Below, in pieces: positions 10,329-18,171 of a stretch of DNA of 64,000 bases. The stretch comes from Chitinophaga caseinilytica (GTDB lineage Bacteria > Bacteroidota > Bacteroidia > Chitinophagales > Chitinophagaceae). Under the pieces are notes generated by a model. It was not told the origin of the DNA, made no database searches, and saw only the letters and a list, made by a program, of their open reading frames with translations. The stretch covers positions 6,369,001-6,433,000 of the forward strand of contig NZ_CP150096.1 of the NCBI RefSeq assembly GCF_038396765.1, in the 5' to 3' direction. Position 1 is the stretch's first letter, and the number at the start of each line of letters is the position of its first letter. The translations under genes were made by a program, and so were the position numbers.

Positions 10329-10790
10329 TTACTTACGTACAAATAAAAAAGCTTCGTAGTTACTTCCTTCAATGAATCTTTGCCAACAATCATTAAGTAG
10401 TCCAAAAGCCTGGAAGAGCTTTTCCCAAATAGCACGGTTTTTATTCAGCGCGATTTGATATAACCTTGTCCTGGCAGGAGTTGAGCCGGTTATGTAAATC
10501 ATTCTGGAATCATTTTGTTCCAGATATTGCAATGTTGTCATTGCTACCGTTGCCAAAATCTTTTGCGTATCCCTATTATCAGAAATACTTTGATCATTCA
10601 CATTGGCATTTTCTTCATTCCAATCGCCAAATGAAAGGTTAACAACTGTTTCTCCATTTATCGATTGGTCGAATGGTTGAAATTGAATTACCTTCTTGAT
10701 CTCACCATTCGGCCCGCAGCTTTCAAAGCTGAACGAAAGATCGTGAGAGGGTAAAACAATGGGTTTGCATTGATATGTGTCTAAAGCCAT
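10329..10790 (-). CDS. DUF6934 family protein
   Basis: A 153-residue soluble protein with the pattern of the Bacteroidota DUF6934 family: an N-terminal SFSFESCGPNGEIKKVIQF segment, NLSFGDWNEE, KILATVAMTTLQYLE, and YITGSTPARTRLYQIAL. The biochemical role is unknown. In many Bacteroidota such genes are followed by a short partner, as here. Lower GC than the neighbouring core genes suggests acquisition. The C-terminal part is duplicated downstream. Family recognition is from memory of the motif pattern and was not searched. Confidence 0.65.
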   Translation of the reverse strand: MALDTYQCKPIVLPSHDLSFSFESCGPNGEIKKVIQFQPFDQSINGETVVNLSFGDWNEENANVNDQSISDNRDTQKILATVAMTTLQYLEQNDSRMIYITGSTPARTRLYQIALNKNRAIWEKLFQAFGLLNDCWQRFIEGSNYEAFLFVRK

Positions 10791-10943
10791 GCATCGGTTT
10801 TTCTACAATACAAGATGAAAGGAGAAATTGAAAGGGGGAACAAATTTTTGATTTAATGACGAAAGGAATTCACATTCAATTGTGCTTGAATCGACGGCTG
10901 TGTAAACGGGGGAATTGGAGTTGGGATGTAAATGCAGCTGCAT

Positions 10944-11247
10944 CATAAAATCCCGAACAGCGAAACAAGTGCGAGGGGCTCAAAAGCATAAGGCAAACCC
11001 AGAAATCCATGCTTTCTCAAACAGTGGTGACAAACGCGAGAAGCTCACAAACTAAGTCTAACTTGAAAACCCATGAAATTTCAAACAGAGGAGATATGCG
11101 GGAGGAACTCAAAAGACATAAGGCTGACCCGGAATCCATAATATCTTAAACAGCGGTAACAAACAGGAAAAGCTCAAAAATTAAGTCCAATCCGGAAACC
11201 ATGATATCCCGAATGGAAGAGATAAACGAGCGCGGCCCAAAAACATA
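10944..11247. repeat. Imperfect tandem repeat array, period about 64-65 bp
   Basis: Units start at 10978, 11043, 11107, 11172 and 11235 (spacings 65, 64, 65, 63), with a partial unit before the first. Each carries GCTCAAAA, then a form of ATAAGGCTGACCCGG, then CCAT.AT.TC and AACAG.GG.A.AAA. Units 1, 3 and 5 resemble each other more than units 2 and 4. The GGCTGACCCGG segment is one arm of the rpsG terminator hairpin that ends the array. No spacers and no coding capacity are seen. Confidence 0.8.
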
Positions 11248-11275
11248 AGGCTGACCCGGAAAACCGGATCAGCCT
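11240..11275 (-). terminator. Terminator of rpsL-rpsG
   Basis: Arms AGGCTGACCCGG (11248-11259) and CCGGATCAGCCT (11264-11275) pair over 12 bp (one GU on the minus strand) with a 4-nt loop; a T-rich tail follows on the minus strand (A5 at 11240-11244). It ends the operon before any fusA gene. Confidence 0.85.
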
Positions 11276-11313
11276 GTAATATGTTTACAAACCGTCTTAA
11301 AAAAACGGAATGG

Positions 11314-11781
11314 TTATACCTTGAAGTGGGAGAATGCCTTGTTGGCTTCAGCCATACGGTGAGTATCTTCTTTCTTTTTGAAAGCGGCACCTTCACCTTT
11401 GCTGGCGGCTACGATTTCGTTCGCCAGTTTCTCAGCCATGCTCTTACCGTTTCTGTCACCTGCGTAACGAACCAGCCATTTGATGCTCAGAGACACCTTA
11501 CGGTCGGGACGAACTTCAGCGGGAATCTGGAAAGTAGCACCACCGATACGACGGCTACGTACTTCAACCGCAGGAGTTACATTGCTAAGCGCTTTTTTCC
11601 AAATTTCATAACCGTTTTCGTTGGTCATTTGGCTTACACGGTCAACCGCATCATAAAAAATACGGTAGGCAATGCTCTTTTTTCCTTGCTCCATGATGTT
11701 ATTCACGAAACGGGTTACCAGTTTGTCCTGGAACCTGGGATCGGGAGCCAGGGGTAATTTTTTCGCAGCTTGCTTTCTCAT
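11314..11781 (-). CDS. rpsG: 30S ribosomal protein S7
   Basis: 155 residues, normal length. Diagnostic segments are MRKQAAKKLPLAPDPRF, KLVTRFVNNIMEQGKKSIAYRIFYDA, NVTPAVEVRSRRIGGATFQIP, SIKWLVRYA and the C-terminal AEANKAFSHFKV. S7 nucleates assembly of the 30S head by binding 16S rRNA. It lies 32 bp downstream of rpsL on the same strand. The usual next gene of the str operon, fusA, is not here; a terminator and a repeat array follow instead. Confidence 0.97.
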   Translation of the reverse strand: MRKQAAKKLPLAPDPRFQDKLVTRFVNNIMEQGKKSIAYRIFYDAVDRVSQMTNENGYEIWKKALSNVTPAVEVRSRRIGGATFQIPAEVRPDRKVSLSIKWLVRYAGDRNGKSMAEKLANEIVAASKGEGAAFKKKEDTHRMAEANKAFSHFKV

Positions 11782-11813
11782 TTATTTGAAAAATTTCGAC
11801 TATTTATTACAAA

Positions 11814-12194
11814 TTATTTTTTAGCCTTTTCCTTTTTAGTACCATACTTGGAACGGCTTTGCTTCCTGTCTTTCACACCGGCAGTATCGAGGCTACCGCG
11901 AACGATGTGGTAACGAACACCCGGAAGGTCTTTCACCCTGCCACCACGGATCAGTACGATAGAGTGCTCCTGCAGGTTATGGCCTTCACCCGGAATGTAA
12001 GCGATCACTTCCACCTTGTTGGTAAGCTTCACTTTCGCAACCTTACGCAGTGCGGAGTTCGGTTTCTTCGGAGTGGTAGTGTACACACGGGTACATACGC
12101 CACGACGCTGCGGGCAAGCATCCAACGCTCTGGACTTGGATTTGGCCCGGATAATTTCTCTTCCTTTTCTTACTAATTGTTGTATAGTAGGCAT
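11814..12194 (-). CDS. rpsL: 30S ribosomal protein S12
   Basis: 126 residues, with [64 protein letters not shown] and SRSKYGTKK. The lysines of TPKKPN and of RVKDLPG, sites where streptomycin resistance arises, are wild type. S12 sits at the decoding centre. It is the first gene of a two-gene operon with rpsG, driven by the promoter at 12267-12297. Confidence 0.97.
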   Translation of the reverse strand: MPTIQQLVRKGREIIRAKSKSRALDACPQRRGVCTRVYTTTPKKPNSALRKVAKVKLTNKVEVIAYIPGEGHNLQEHSIVLIRGGRVKDLPGVRYHIVRGSLDTAGVKDRKQSRSKYGTKKEKAKK

Positions 12195-12266
12195 TCTTAC
12201 CTATTTTATATTTTACTACGTTTTACAATGAAACCCGATGTTCCCGATAAAGGGAATTTGGGAGGG

Positions 12267-12297
12267 CAAAGGTATCACTTCCCTATTACATTACAAA
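12267..12297 (-). promoter_or_regulatory. Promoter of rpsL-rpsG
   Basis: On the minus strand TTTG (complement of 12294-12297), 19 bp, then TACCTTTG (complement of 12267-12274): an exact Bacteroidota sigma-ABfr-type promoter. The predicted leader is about 70 nt. Confidence 0.8.
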
Positions 12298-12329
12298 ATT
12301 ACAAGGAAGTTTTTTCCGAAAAAGGCCAA

Positions 12330-12629
12330 TTAACGGGTATTTTCCATCAATAAAGCCCCCGAAAGATGATCCCACTCCTCCTCCAATGTACCCCGGAACA
12401 CAGGCTTCCCCGCCCGGGCATACCAATACGCCGCATTGCCCGCGTCTCCCTCCTTCCGGTGAAGGTACGCATGCACCCACGACCCCGCGCCCGAATGGTC
12501 CTCCTGCGCGATATCGTGGCTCCGGTCCCAATTCCCCCTGCCATCCCACCACATCGCCAGCAAAGCGGGCGTTAACCCCGCCGGCGGCACGTCGTGCTGC
12601 AAAGTCGTTTTGAATACCGAAAGCGTCAT
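12330..12629 (-). CDS. Conserved hypothetical protein, about 99 residues
   Basis: Starts MTLSVFKTTLQHDVPPAGL and carries the motifs WWDGRGNWDRSHDIAQ, GSWVHAYLHRKEGD and NAAYWYARAGKP, followed by an acidic C-terminus. This pattern occurs in an uncharacterised Bacteroidota and proteobacterial family; the conserved His, Asp, Trp and Tyr suggest a folded domain, but no function is known to me. ATG 12629 is preferred over upstream starts because the conserved region begins there. It runs convergent with nothing and stands between ilvE and rpsL. Confidence 0.7.
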   Translation of the reverse strand: MTLSVFKTTLQHDVPPAGLTPALLAMWWDGRGNWDRSHDIAQEDHSGAGSWVHAYLHRKEGDAGNAAYWYARAGKPVFRGTLEEEWDHLSGALLMENTR

Positions 12630-12708
12630 AAGGCCGCAAAGATACGACGATTCCCTGTGCCCTGCAAGCACCCCGCCCACTCCTTTATATACATGATATC
12701 CCCAAAAT

Positions 12709-12739
12709 AAAAAAACCGGGTTGCGCTTCCACAACCCGG
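12709..12739 (-). terminator. Terminator of ilvE
   Basis: Stem CCGGGTTG / CAACCCGG within 12716-12739, with seven Ts after it on the minus strand (12709-12715). Confidence 0.85.
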
Positions 12740-12765
12740 CTTCCTATATGAACATCTACTGATTA

Positions 12766-13875
12766 TCAGTCAATTATAAAATTCCAACCGCGCGTATCCG
12801 CCACTTTGCCCGTCCGGATCGCGTCCAAACGCTCAATAACTTCCGGCCCCACTTCATATTTAGTGGTATCCAGGCTGATCTTGTGGTCCTTATAATCCAG
12901 CTGCTCTACATACGCCACACTGGCCGCCGTGCCCGTACCGAACACTTCGCGCAGGGTACCGTTCTGGTGGGCCGCCACCACTTCCTCGATGGAAACAGGG
13001 CGCTCCTCCACTTCCAGCCCCATATCGGTCAGCACGTCCATCACACTGGTACGGGTCACCCCCGCCAGGATCGTCCCGTTCGTGAGATCGGGCGTAATGG
13101 CACGGTTGCCGATGATCACGAACACGTTCATGGTACCGCATTCCTGCAGCCACTTATGCTCCGCGCCATCTACCCACAAAATCTGGTCGTAACCGTCCTT
13201 CCGCGCCTGCATGGTCGGGTACATCGCACCGCCGTAGTTGCCCGCCGCCTTCGCGTAGCCCACGCCTCCGGGGAATGCGCGGATGTATTTGTCCTGCACC
13301 AGCAGGTGAATGGGCTTGTTGAAGTAAGGGCCCGAGGGACTGTTAATCACCGCAAACCGGTATGTATCCGAAGGACGAACGCCGATGAACTCGTCCATCG
13401 CGATCATAAACGGCCGCAGGTACAGGGAACAGCCTTCGTTGGAAGGCACCCAGCCACGGTCAAGGTCGATTAGCATGGCCATGCCGCCGATAAACAGCCA
13501 TTCCGGCACATCGGGCATGCCCATCCTTTCGGCGCTTTTGTTGAAACGTGCGTAGTTGTCGTACGGACGGAAGATCATGGGATTGCCCTGTTGATCGTTA
13601 TACGCCTTGATCCCTTCAAAAATCGCCTGCCCGTAATGCCAGGCGGCGTTGGAAGGGCTTACGGAGAAGGGCTGGAAGGGGACGATTTCCGCGTTTTTCC
13701 ATTCTTTTCCGTCGAAATCCGCCACCAGCATATGGTCTGCATATTTCTTCCCAAATACCAGGTGATCGAAATCTACCTCGGGGAGCCTGCTCTGCGAGGT
13801 TTTTGTCACCTTAATCCTCTGCTTCGCTTCTTCCATCACGGTAGATTTAGCGGTGGGATATTCTACTGCCATCAT
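12766..13875 (-). CDS. ilvE: Branched-chain amino acid aminotransferase
   Basis: 369 residues, PLP fold-type IV. Features are AAWHYGQAIFEGIKAY, IFRPYDNYARFNKSAERM, SLYLRPFMIA, the PLP-lysine segment GYAKAAGNYGG (about residues 200-210), CGTMNVFVI and GVTRTSVMDV near the C-terminal half. It catalyses the reversible transamination of valine, leucine and isoleucine with 2-oxoglutarate. Length and motifs match the long (group II) BCAT subfamily. It is a single-gene unit with its own terminator. Start ATG 13875 or the adjacent 13872. Confidence 0.93.
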   Translation of the reverse strand: MMAVEYPTAKSTVMEEAKQRIKVTKTSQSRLPEVDFDHLVFGKKYADHMLVADFDGKEWKNAEIVPFQPFSVSPSNAAWHYGQAIFEGIKAYNDQQGNPMIFRPYDNYARFNKSAERMGMPDVPEWLFIGGMAMLIDLDRGWVPSNEGCSLYLRPFMIAMDEFIGVRPSDTYRFAVINSPSGPYFNKPIHLLVQDKYIRAFPGGVGYAKAAGNYGGAMYPTMQARKDGYDQILWVDGAEHKWLQECGTMNVFVIIGNRAITPDLTNGTILAGVTRTSVMDVLTDMGLEVEERPVSIEEVVAAHQNGTLREVFGTGTAASVAYVEQLDYKDHKISLDTTKYEVGPEVIERLDAIRTGKVADTRGWNFIID

Positions 13876-14001
13876 GGTTAATCAATTTTATCTCAATATT
13901 TTTACACGCTCATTTGCATGATCCCGTTCCACCGAACGATCCGCAAATAAACGTTTTTTCCCACACATGGGATTATCACATTAAGTATTAATTCAATATT
14001 T

Positions 14002-14499
14002 ATGAGCCTTGAGCGATTACAGCTGGACCCTTTTCTGTTGGCGCAAATGTACCACCAGCCTATCATTCCGGAGGAAATCATTGTTGTTCCCGCCGAGGCG
14101 AAAGTGTTGCCTGAAATCAAATATTTAGGCGAAAATCAAAAAAACATCCTGCTGCTGATACAAAACGAAAGCGAAGCGTATTTAAGCGAAGAAACGTTTA
14201 ATCTCCTCGCCAATATATTAAATGCATGCAAACTGGGCATGCAGGATGTTGCATTGGTCAATGCAGCAAATTACTCCGGCCTCCGGTTGCAGGATTACCT
14301 CCAGCAGATCCCCGCGCGCCAGGTCATCTATTTCGCCATCGACCCCGCCAAACTGGGCCTTCCACCCGCACAACCCTACCAGACCGGCTCCTTCACCGGC
14401 ATCCCCGTCCTGTATTCGGACGATCTGCAACTCATTGCAACCGACAAGGCACTGAAAGGCCGCCTCTGGATGGGACTTAAACAATTATTCGGTATATAA
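14002..14499 (+). CDS. Conserved hypothetical, possibly DNA polymerase III psi-like
   Basis: 165 residues, no signal peptide. It begins LERLQLDPFLLAQMYHQPII and contains a Rossmann-like core: NILLLIQNE, LLANILNACKLGMQDVALVN, ARQVIYFAIDP. It ends with VLYSDDLQLIATDKALKGRLWMGL. The end motif (segment of small residues, then K..LW..L) and the layout resemble the HolD/psi subunit of the clamp loader, but similarity is weak and judged by eye. It is 8 bp upstream of rdgB and probably co-transcribed with it. Confidence 0.55.
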   Translation: MSLERLQLDPFLLAQMYHQPIIPEEIIVVPAEAKVLPEIKYLGENQKNILLLIQNESEAYLSEETFNLLANILNACKLGMQDVALVNAANYSGLRLQDYLQQIPARQVIYFAIDPAKLGLPPAQPYQTGSFTGIPVLYSDDLQLIATDKALKGRLWMGLKQLFGI

Positions 14500-14507
14500 A
14501 CAATCTT

Positions 14508-15095
14508 ATGGAACTGGTTTTTGCGACGAACAACGACAATAAGGTAAAAGAGATCCGCTCCATGCTGGGCGATCAGTTCTCCATCGTTACCCTCCGCGAA
14601 GCGGGGATCGACATCGATATCCCCGAGCCGCACCCGACGCTGGAAGAGAACGCCCGCGAGAAATCGCTCACCATTTATAATATGACCGGCAAGGATTCCT
14701 TTTCGGAAGACACCGGCCTCGAAATAGACGCCCTTAACGGCGAGCCCGGCGTACTTTCCGCCCGGTATGCCGGCGAAGCCAAGAGCGCAGACGATAATAT
14801 CGAAAAAGTACTCCGTCTCCTGGAAGGCAGCAACAGCCGTACCGCCCGGTTCCGCACCGTCATCAGCGTGTTCCTCGATGGCGTGGAGCACCAGTTCGAA
14901 GGCGTGGCCGAAGGCGAAATCCTCACCGAAAGGTCGGGCGGGAAAGGGTTCGGGTACGATCCCATCTTCAAGCCGGCCGGCGGCGACCGCTCTTTCGCCG
15001 AAATGGATATGAGCGAGAAAAACCAGTACAGTCACCGCGCGAAGGCCTTCAAAAAGCTGATCGCTTTTTTACAGGAACGCCATGGCAAGAGTTAA
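14508..15095 (+). CDS. rdgB: Non-canonical purine NTP pyrophosphatase (RdgB/HAM1)
   Basis: 195 residues. The N-terminal FATNNDNKVKEIRSML, ENAREKSL, SEDTGLEIDALNGEPGVLSARYAG and the C-terminal GKGFGYDPIFKP and SEKNQYSHRAKA are the family signatures. The enzyme hydrolyses ITP, dITP and XTP to monophosphates, cleaning the nucleotide pool. Its end overlaps the thioesterase gene by 14 bp. Confidence 0.95.
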   Translation: MELVFATNNDNKVKEIRSMLGDQFSIVTLREAGIDIDIPEPHPTLEENAREKSLTIYNMTGKDSFSEDTGLEIDALNGEPGVLSARYAGEAKSADDNIEKVLRLLEGSNSRTARFRTVISVFLDGVEHQFEGVAEGEILTERSGGKGFGYDPIFKPAGGDRSFAEMDMSEKNQYSHRAKAFKKLIAFLQERHGKS

Positions 15096-15522
15096 AATAG
15101 ACATGCCGGAAAGCTACCGGTTCATCACCCAGCTGCCAGTCCGCATCACAGACATCAACTATGGCGGGCATCTCGGCAATGACGCCATCGTGTCTATCCT
15201 CCAGGAAGCGCGCGTCCGCTACCTCGCTTCTTTCGGGGCAACGGAACTGAAAGCGCTCGGCACCGCGCTCATCATGGCCGACCTGGCCGTCGTATATAAA
15301 GGTGAGGGATTTTACGGCGATCAACTGACAGTAGAAGTGACGGCCGAAGCGTTCAGCTCCGTGGGCTTCGAACTGTATTACCGCATCAGCACCTTCCGCA
15401 GCGGACAACTCACCATTCTCGCCGAAGCCAAAACCGGGATGGTCTGCTTCGACTATACCGCCCGGAAAGTGGCGCGCCTTCCCGAAGAATTGAAAGCACA
15501 ACTCAGTAAAACCAACGCATGA
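15082..15522 (+). CDS. Acyl-CoA thioesterase, hotdog fold (YbgC-like)
   Basis: 146 residues with the 4HBT hotdog pattern: VRITDINYGGHLGNDAIVSILQEARVRYL (the D-YGGHLGN active-site loop), then MADLAVVYKGEGFYGDQLTVEV and GFELYYRI. It probably hydrolyses short or medium acyl-CoA or aromatic CoA thioesters. It overlaps rdgB by 14 bp and the nitroreductase by 4 bp, so the three genes are translationally coupled. Substrate unknown. Confidence 0.8.
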   Translation: MARVKIDMPESYRFITQLPVRITDINYGGHLGNDAIVSILQEARVRYLASFGATELKALGTALIMADLAVVYKGEGFYGDQLTVEVTAEAFSSVGFELYYRISTFRSGQLTILAEAKTGMVCFDYTARKVARLPEELKAQLSKTNA

Positions 15523-16094
15523 CGAATAATATACAGGACATCATCCTTTACCGCCGCACGGTGAAACCGACGGCCATGAACGGAAAGAAGATCGACGACG
15601 AAACCATCCGCGAACTGCTGCAACTGGCCGACTGGGCGCCCACCCATGGCCTCACCGAGCCCTGGTACTTTATGGTATACGGCGGTGAAAAGGTACAGCA
15701 GTTCTGTACCGACCACGCGGAGCTGTACAAACAGTTCACGCCTTCCGCACAATTCATCCTGGGGAATTACGAGAAACTGAAGGCCCAGGGCGACCTGGCC
15801 TCGCATGTGATTGCCGTGGTGATGCGCCGCGGCGCCAACCCCAAGATCCCCGAGATCGAGGAAGTGGCGGCAACGGCCTGCGCGGTCGAAAACCTCTGGC
15901 TCGCGGCCACTGCTAAGAACATTGCGGTGTACTGGGGCTCGGGCGGTATGACCTACTCCCCTGCCATGCAGGATTATCTCGGGCTGCGCGACGAAGACAA
16001 GGTGATGGGGTTCCTCTACCTCGGTTATACCGAAGAGGCTCCACGCACCGGGCGGCGCGTGAAGCCTCTTGAAGAAAAAGTTAAATGGATGTAA
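15519..16094 (+). CDS. Nitroreductase family FMN-dependent oxidoreductase
   Basis: 191 residues. IILYRRTVKPTAMNGKKID, LLQLADWAPTHGLTEPWYFMVY, then AAVENLWLAATAKNIAVYWGSGG-type helix and GLRDEDKVMGFLYLGYTEE match the YdjA-like short nitroreductase class. Such enzymes are FMN homodimers using NAD(P)H; the natural substrate is unknown. It is the last gene of the rdgB cluster and converges on glpD. Confidence 0.85.
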   Translation: MTNNIQDIILYRRTVKPTAMNGKKIDDETIRELLQLADWAPTHGLTEPWYFMVYGGEKVQQFCTDHAELYKQFTPSAQFILGNYEKLKAQGDLASHVIAVVMRRGANPKIPEIEEVAATACAVENLWLAATAKNIAVYWGSGGMTYSPAMQDYLGLRDEDKVMGFLYLGYTEEAPRTGRRVKPLEEKVKWM

Positions 16095-16104
16095 TCCTTT
16101 TACA

Positions 16105-17652
16105 TTAACTCAGCCGGTACGTTTTTGCCAGTTCCTGGAATTCGCGTACCTGCTGGGTTTCCCATTCCCCATTTTTGCCGGTTTCCGCAGCCATGATCCT
16201 GGCCACTTCCGGCGCGATGCGCACCGCTTCTTCAGCGTCGAGGAACAGGGCGCGGGTGCGGCGGGCGAGGATGTCTTCCACCGTCTGCGCCATTTCGGAA
16301 CGGATGCCCCAAATTACCTGGTTACTGTTGATCCCCAGCGATTCGCTGAGCAATTTTCCGCCACCATTGAGGCTTTTCACGGTTTGCGCGTCTGCACCGT
16401 AGAAATATAAAGGATCGCTTTCGTCGAGTTTGATGGAAGCGCCGTGGACGGCGAGGCTCCGGGTTACGGATTCCGTGGCGGCCCATCCCTTCACCTTTTC
16501 CAGCCGGTCTACCACGTCTTCCCCCATTTTCCGGTAGGTCGTCCATTTACCGCCCAGGATCGTTACGAGCCCGGAAGGCGTTACCATGATTTTATGATTG
16601 CGGGAGATTTCCTTCGTTTTCTCGCTCTTTTCGGGTTTGGCCAGCGGCCGGAGGCCCGCCCATACGCTTTTTACGTCTGACCGTTGCGGCGTTTTATCGA
16701 GGTACTGACCCGCAGTTTCCAGGATGAACTGGATTTCCTTTTCCATGGCCACGGGGTCGAGGCTGATTTCGTTGACGGGGTTGTCGGTAGTGCCGACTAC
16801 AATTTTATTATGCCAGGGAACGGCGAAAAGCACGCGTCCGTCGGAGGTTTTGGGGATCATGAGCGCATTGTCTCCCGGCAGGAACGAGCGGTCGAGCACG
16901 AGGTGAACACCCTGGCTGGCTACGATCTTGCGTTTGACGGTGGGGTCGTCCATTTCGAGGATATCGTCGACGAACACGCCGGTGCAATTAATGATACCTT
17001 TTGTGCGGAAAGTGAACTGACGGCCGGATTCGGTGTCGGTGGCCCTGACGGCGTTCAACTGGCCGGCGGCATCTTTATCCAACCCTATGACTTTCACATA
17101 GTTAAGTGCTACACCGCCTTTATCGTAGATCGTCTGCATGAGGTTTACGGCCAGGCGGGCATCGTCGAATTGACCGTCGTGATACAGGATACCGGCGGTG
17201 AGGTGGTCTTCCTTGAGGCCGGGCAATAAGTTGAGTGTTTTTTTCCGGGAGATGTGTTTGGAGCTGCCGAGGCTGAGGCGCCCGGCCATCCAATCGTACA
17301 TTTTCAGGCCGATGGTGTAAAAAATGCCTTCCCACCAGCTGTAGGCGGGGATGACGAACGACAGGTTCCGGGACAGGTGCTGGGCGTTTTTCAGGAGGAG
17401 CCCTCTTTCGATGCTGGCTTCGCGGACGAGGGCAACATCGCCCTGTGCGAGATAGCGGACGCCGCCGTGAAGGAGTTTCGTTGCTTTGCTGGACGTGGAT
17501 TTTGCAAAATCGGATTGTTCCAGGAGGAGGGTTTTGTAGCCGCGGGTCACGGATTCCACTGCGGCGCCCAGGCCGGTGGCGCCCCCGCCGATCACGATTA
17601 CATCCCATTCGCTGGTTTCCCCGAGTTGCTGCAGTTGTTCTAAACGGTTCAT
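16105..17652 (-). CDS. glpD: Glycerol-3-phosphate dehydrogenase (FAD)
   Basis: About 515 residues. The N-terminal dinucleotide fold DVIVIGGGATGLGAAVESVTRG, then LLEQSDFAKSTSSKATKLLHGGVRYL, VPWHNKIVVGTTDNP and LVTILGGKWTTYRKMGEDVVD are GlpD/GlpA hallmarks. It oxidises sn-glycerol-3-phosphate to dihydroxyacetone phosphate at the membrane, passing electrons to quinone. ATG 17652 is chosen because the alternative at 17685 lies inside the -7 promoter element. Its partner glpK lies upstream on the same strand, separated by a repeat array. Confidence 0.93.
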   Translation of the reverse strand: MNRLEQLQQLGETSEWDVIVIGGGATGLGAAVESVTRGYKTLLLEQSDFAKSTSSKATKLLHGGVRYLAQGDVALVREASIERGLLLKNAQHLSRNLSFVIPAYSWWEGIFYTIGLKMYDWMAGRLSLGSSKHISRKKTLNLLPGLKEDHLTAGILYHDGQFDDARLAVNLMQTIYDKGGVALNYVKVIGLDKDAAGQLNAVRATDTESGRQFTFRTKGIINCTGVFVDDILEMDDPTVKRKIVASQGVHLVLDRSFLPGDNALMIPKTSDGRVLFAVPWHNKIVVGTTDNPVNEISLDPVAMEKEIQFILETAGQYLDKTPQRSDVKSVWAGLRPLAKPEKSEKTKEISRNHKIMVTPSGLVTILGGKWTTYRKMGEDVVDRLEKVKGWAATESVTRSLAVHGASIKLDESDPLYFYGADAQTVKSLNGGGKLLSESLGINSNQVIWGIRSEMAQTVEDILARRTRALFLDAEEAVRIAPEVARIMAAETGKNGEWETQQVREFQELAKTYRLS

Positions 17653-17681
17653 TTTCGCTGTTGGATTCAAGGCATTATTAT

Positions 17682-17712
17682 ACAATATACATCGTATTCC
17701 GATACTGGCAAA
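17682..17712 (-). promoter_or_regulatory. Promoter of glpD
   Basis: On the minus strand TTTG (complement of 17709-17712), exactly 19 bp, then TATATTGT (complement of 17682-17689), one or two bases off TAnnTTTG. It fixes the start of glpD downstream of 17682. Confidence 0.65.
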
Positions 17713-17840
17713 ATTAATCGTTTTTGCCTGCTATTTCCGGGAAATCTGGAATACTGCCGGTAAATTTTGTCTTGTCATTGCATGTCAGGGGTTTATAATA
17801 TTAACGCGGACAGGGGGGATTTGTTCCCTTTATTATGTTA

Positions 17841-18073
17841 CCCCTGCATTGCTTTCCGGGCAATTGGGGTAAGAAATGACATTCCCCGGGAAATATGCCT
17901 GAGGTCTCCCCCGCATTATCTTCCGGGCAGTTGGGGTAAGAAATGACATTCCCCGGGAAATATGCCCGCGGTCTCCCCCGCATTGTCTTCCGGATAGCTG
18001 AGGCAACAAAAGGCATTCCGGGGATTGTGTGCCCAGGGTTCCCCCGCATTGTCTTTCGAACAGTTGGGGCTAC
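17841..18073. repeat. Tandem repeat array, period about 67 bp, behind glpK
   Basis: Units begin at 17841, 17909, 17976 and 18042 (spacings 68, 67, 66). Each has CCCCGCATTGTCTTCCGG, then CAGTTGGGG, then a form of GGCATTCCCCGGGAA. The first two units are nearly identical; the last runs into the glpK terminator, of which the GGCATTCCCGGG segment is one arm. The layout is the same as the array behind rpsG. The sequence before the array (17713-17840) holds nothing recognisable. Confidence 0.85.
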
Positions 18074-18114
18074 AAAAAGGCATTCCCGGGGAAGTTTACC
18101 CGGGAATGCCTCCT
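18074..18114 (-). terminator. Terminator of glpK
   Basis: Arms GGCATTCCCGGG (18079-18090) and CCCGGGAATGCC (18099-18110), 12 perfect pairs with an 8-nt loop, and five Ts after it on the minus strand (18074-18078). Confidence 0.88.
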
Positions 18115-18171
18115 TTTCGAATGTCGTGAAATGAATATTAAGATGGGTGCCGGGCACCGGTTACCTGAAAT

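Noticed and set aside
10944..11247. Repeat array as a CRISPR
   Set aside because: Units are contiguous and imperfect over their full length, with no constant repeat and variable spacer, and no cas genes nearby.
12289..12639. Alternative minus-strand frame over the 99-residue gene
   Set aside because: Only the frame ending at 12330 has the conserved WWDGRGNWDRSHD and HAYLHRKEGD motifs.
17801..18157. Minus-strand frame over the glpK array encoding a 22-residue repeat (IPGMPFVASAIRKTMRG)
   Set aside because: Unit lengths of 66-68 bp do not keep the frame and the units contain the glpK terminator, so a non-coding repeat is a better explanation.
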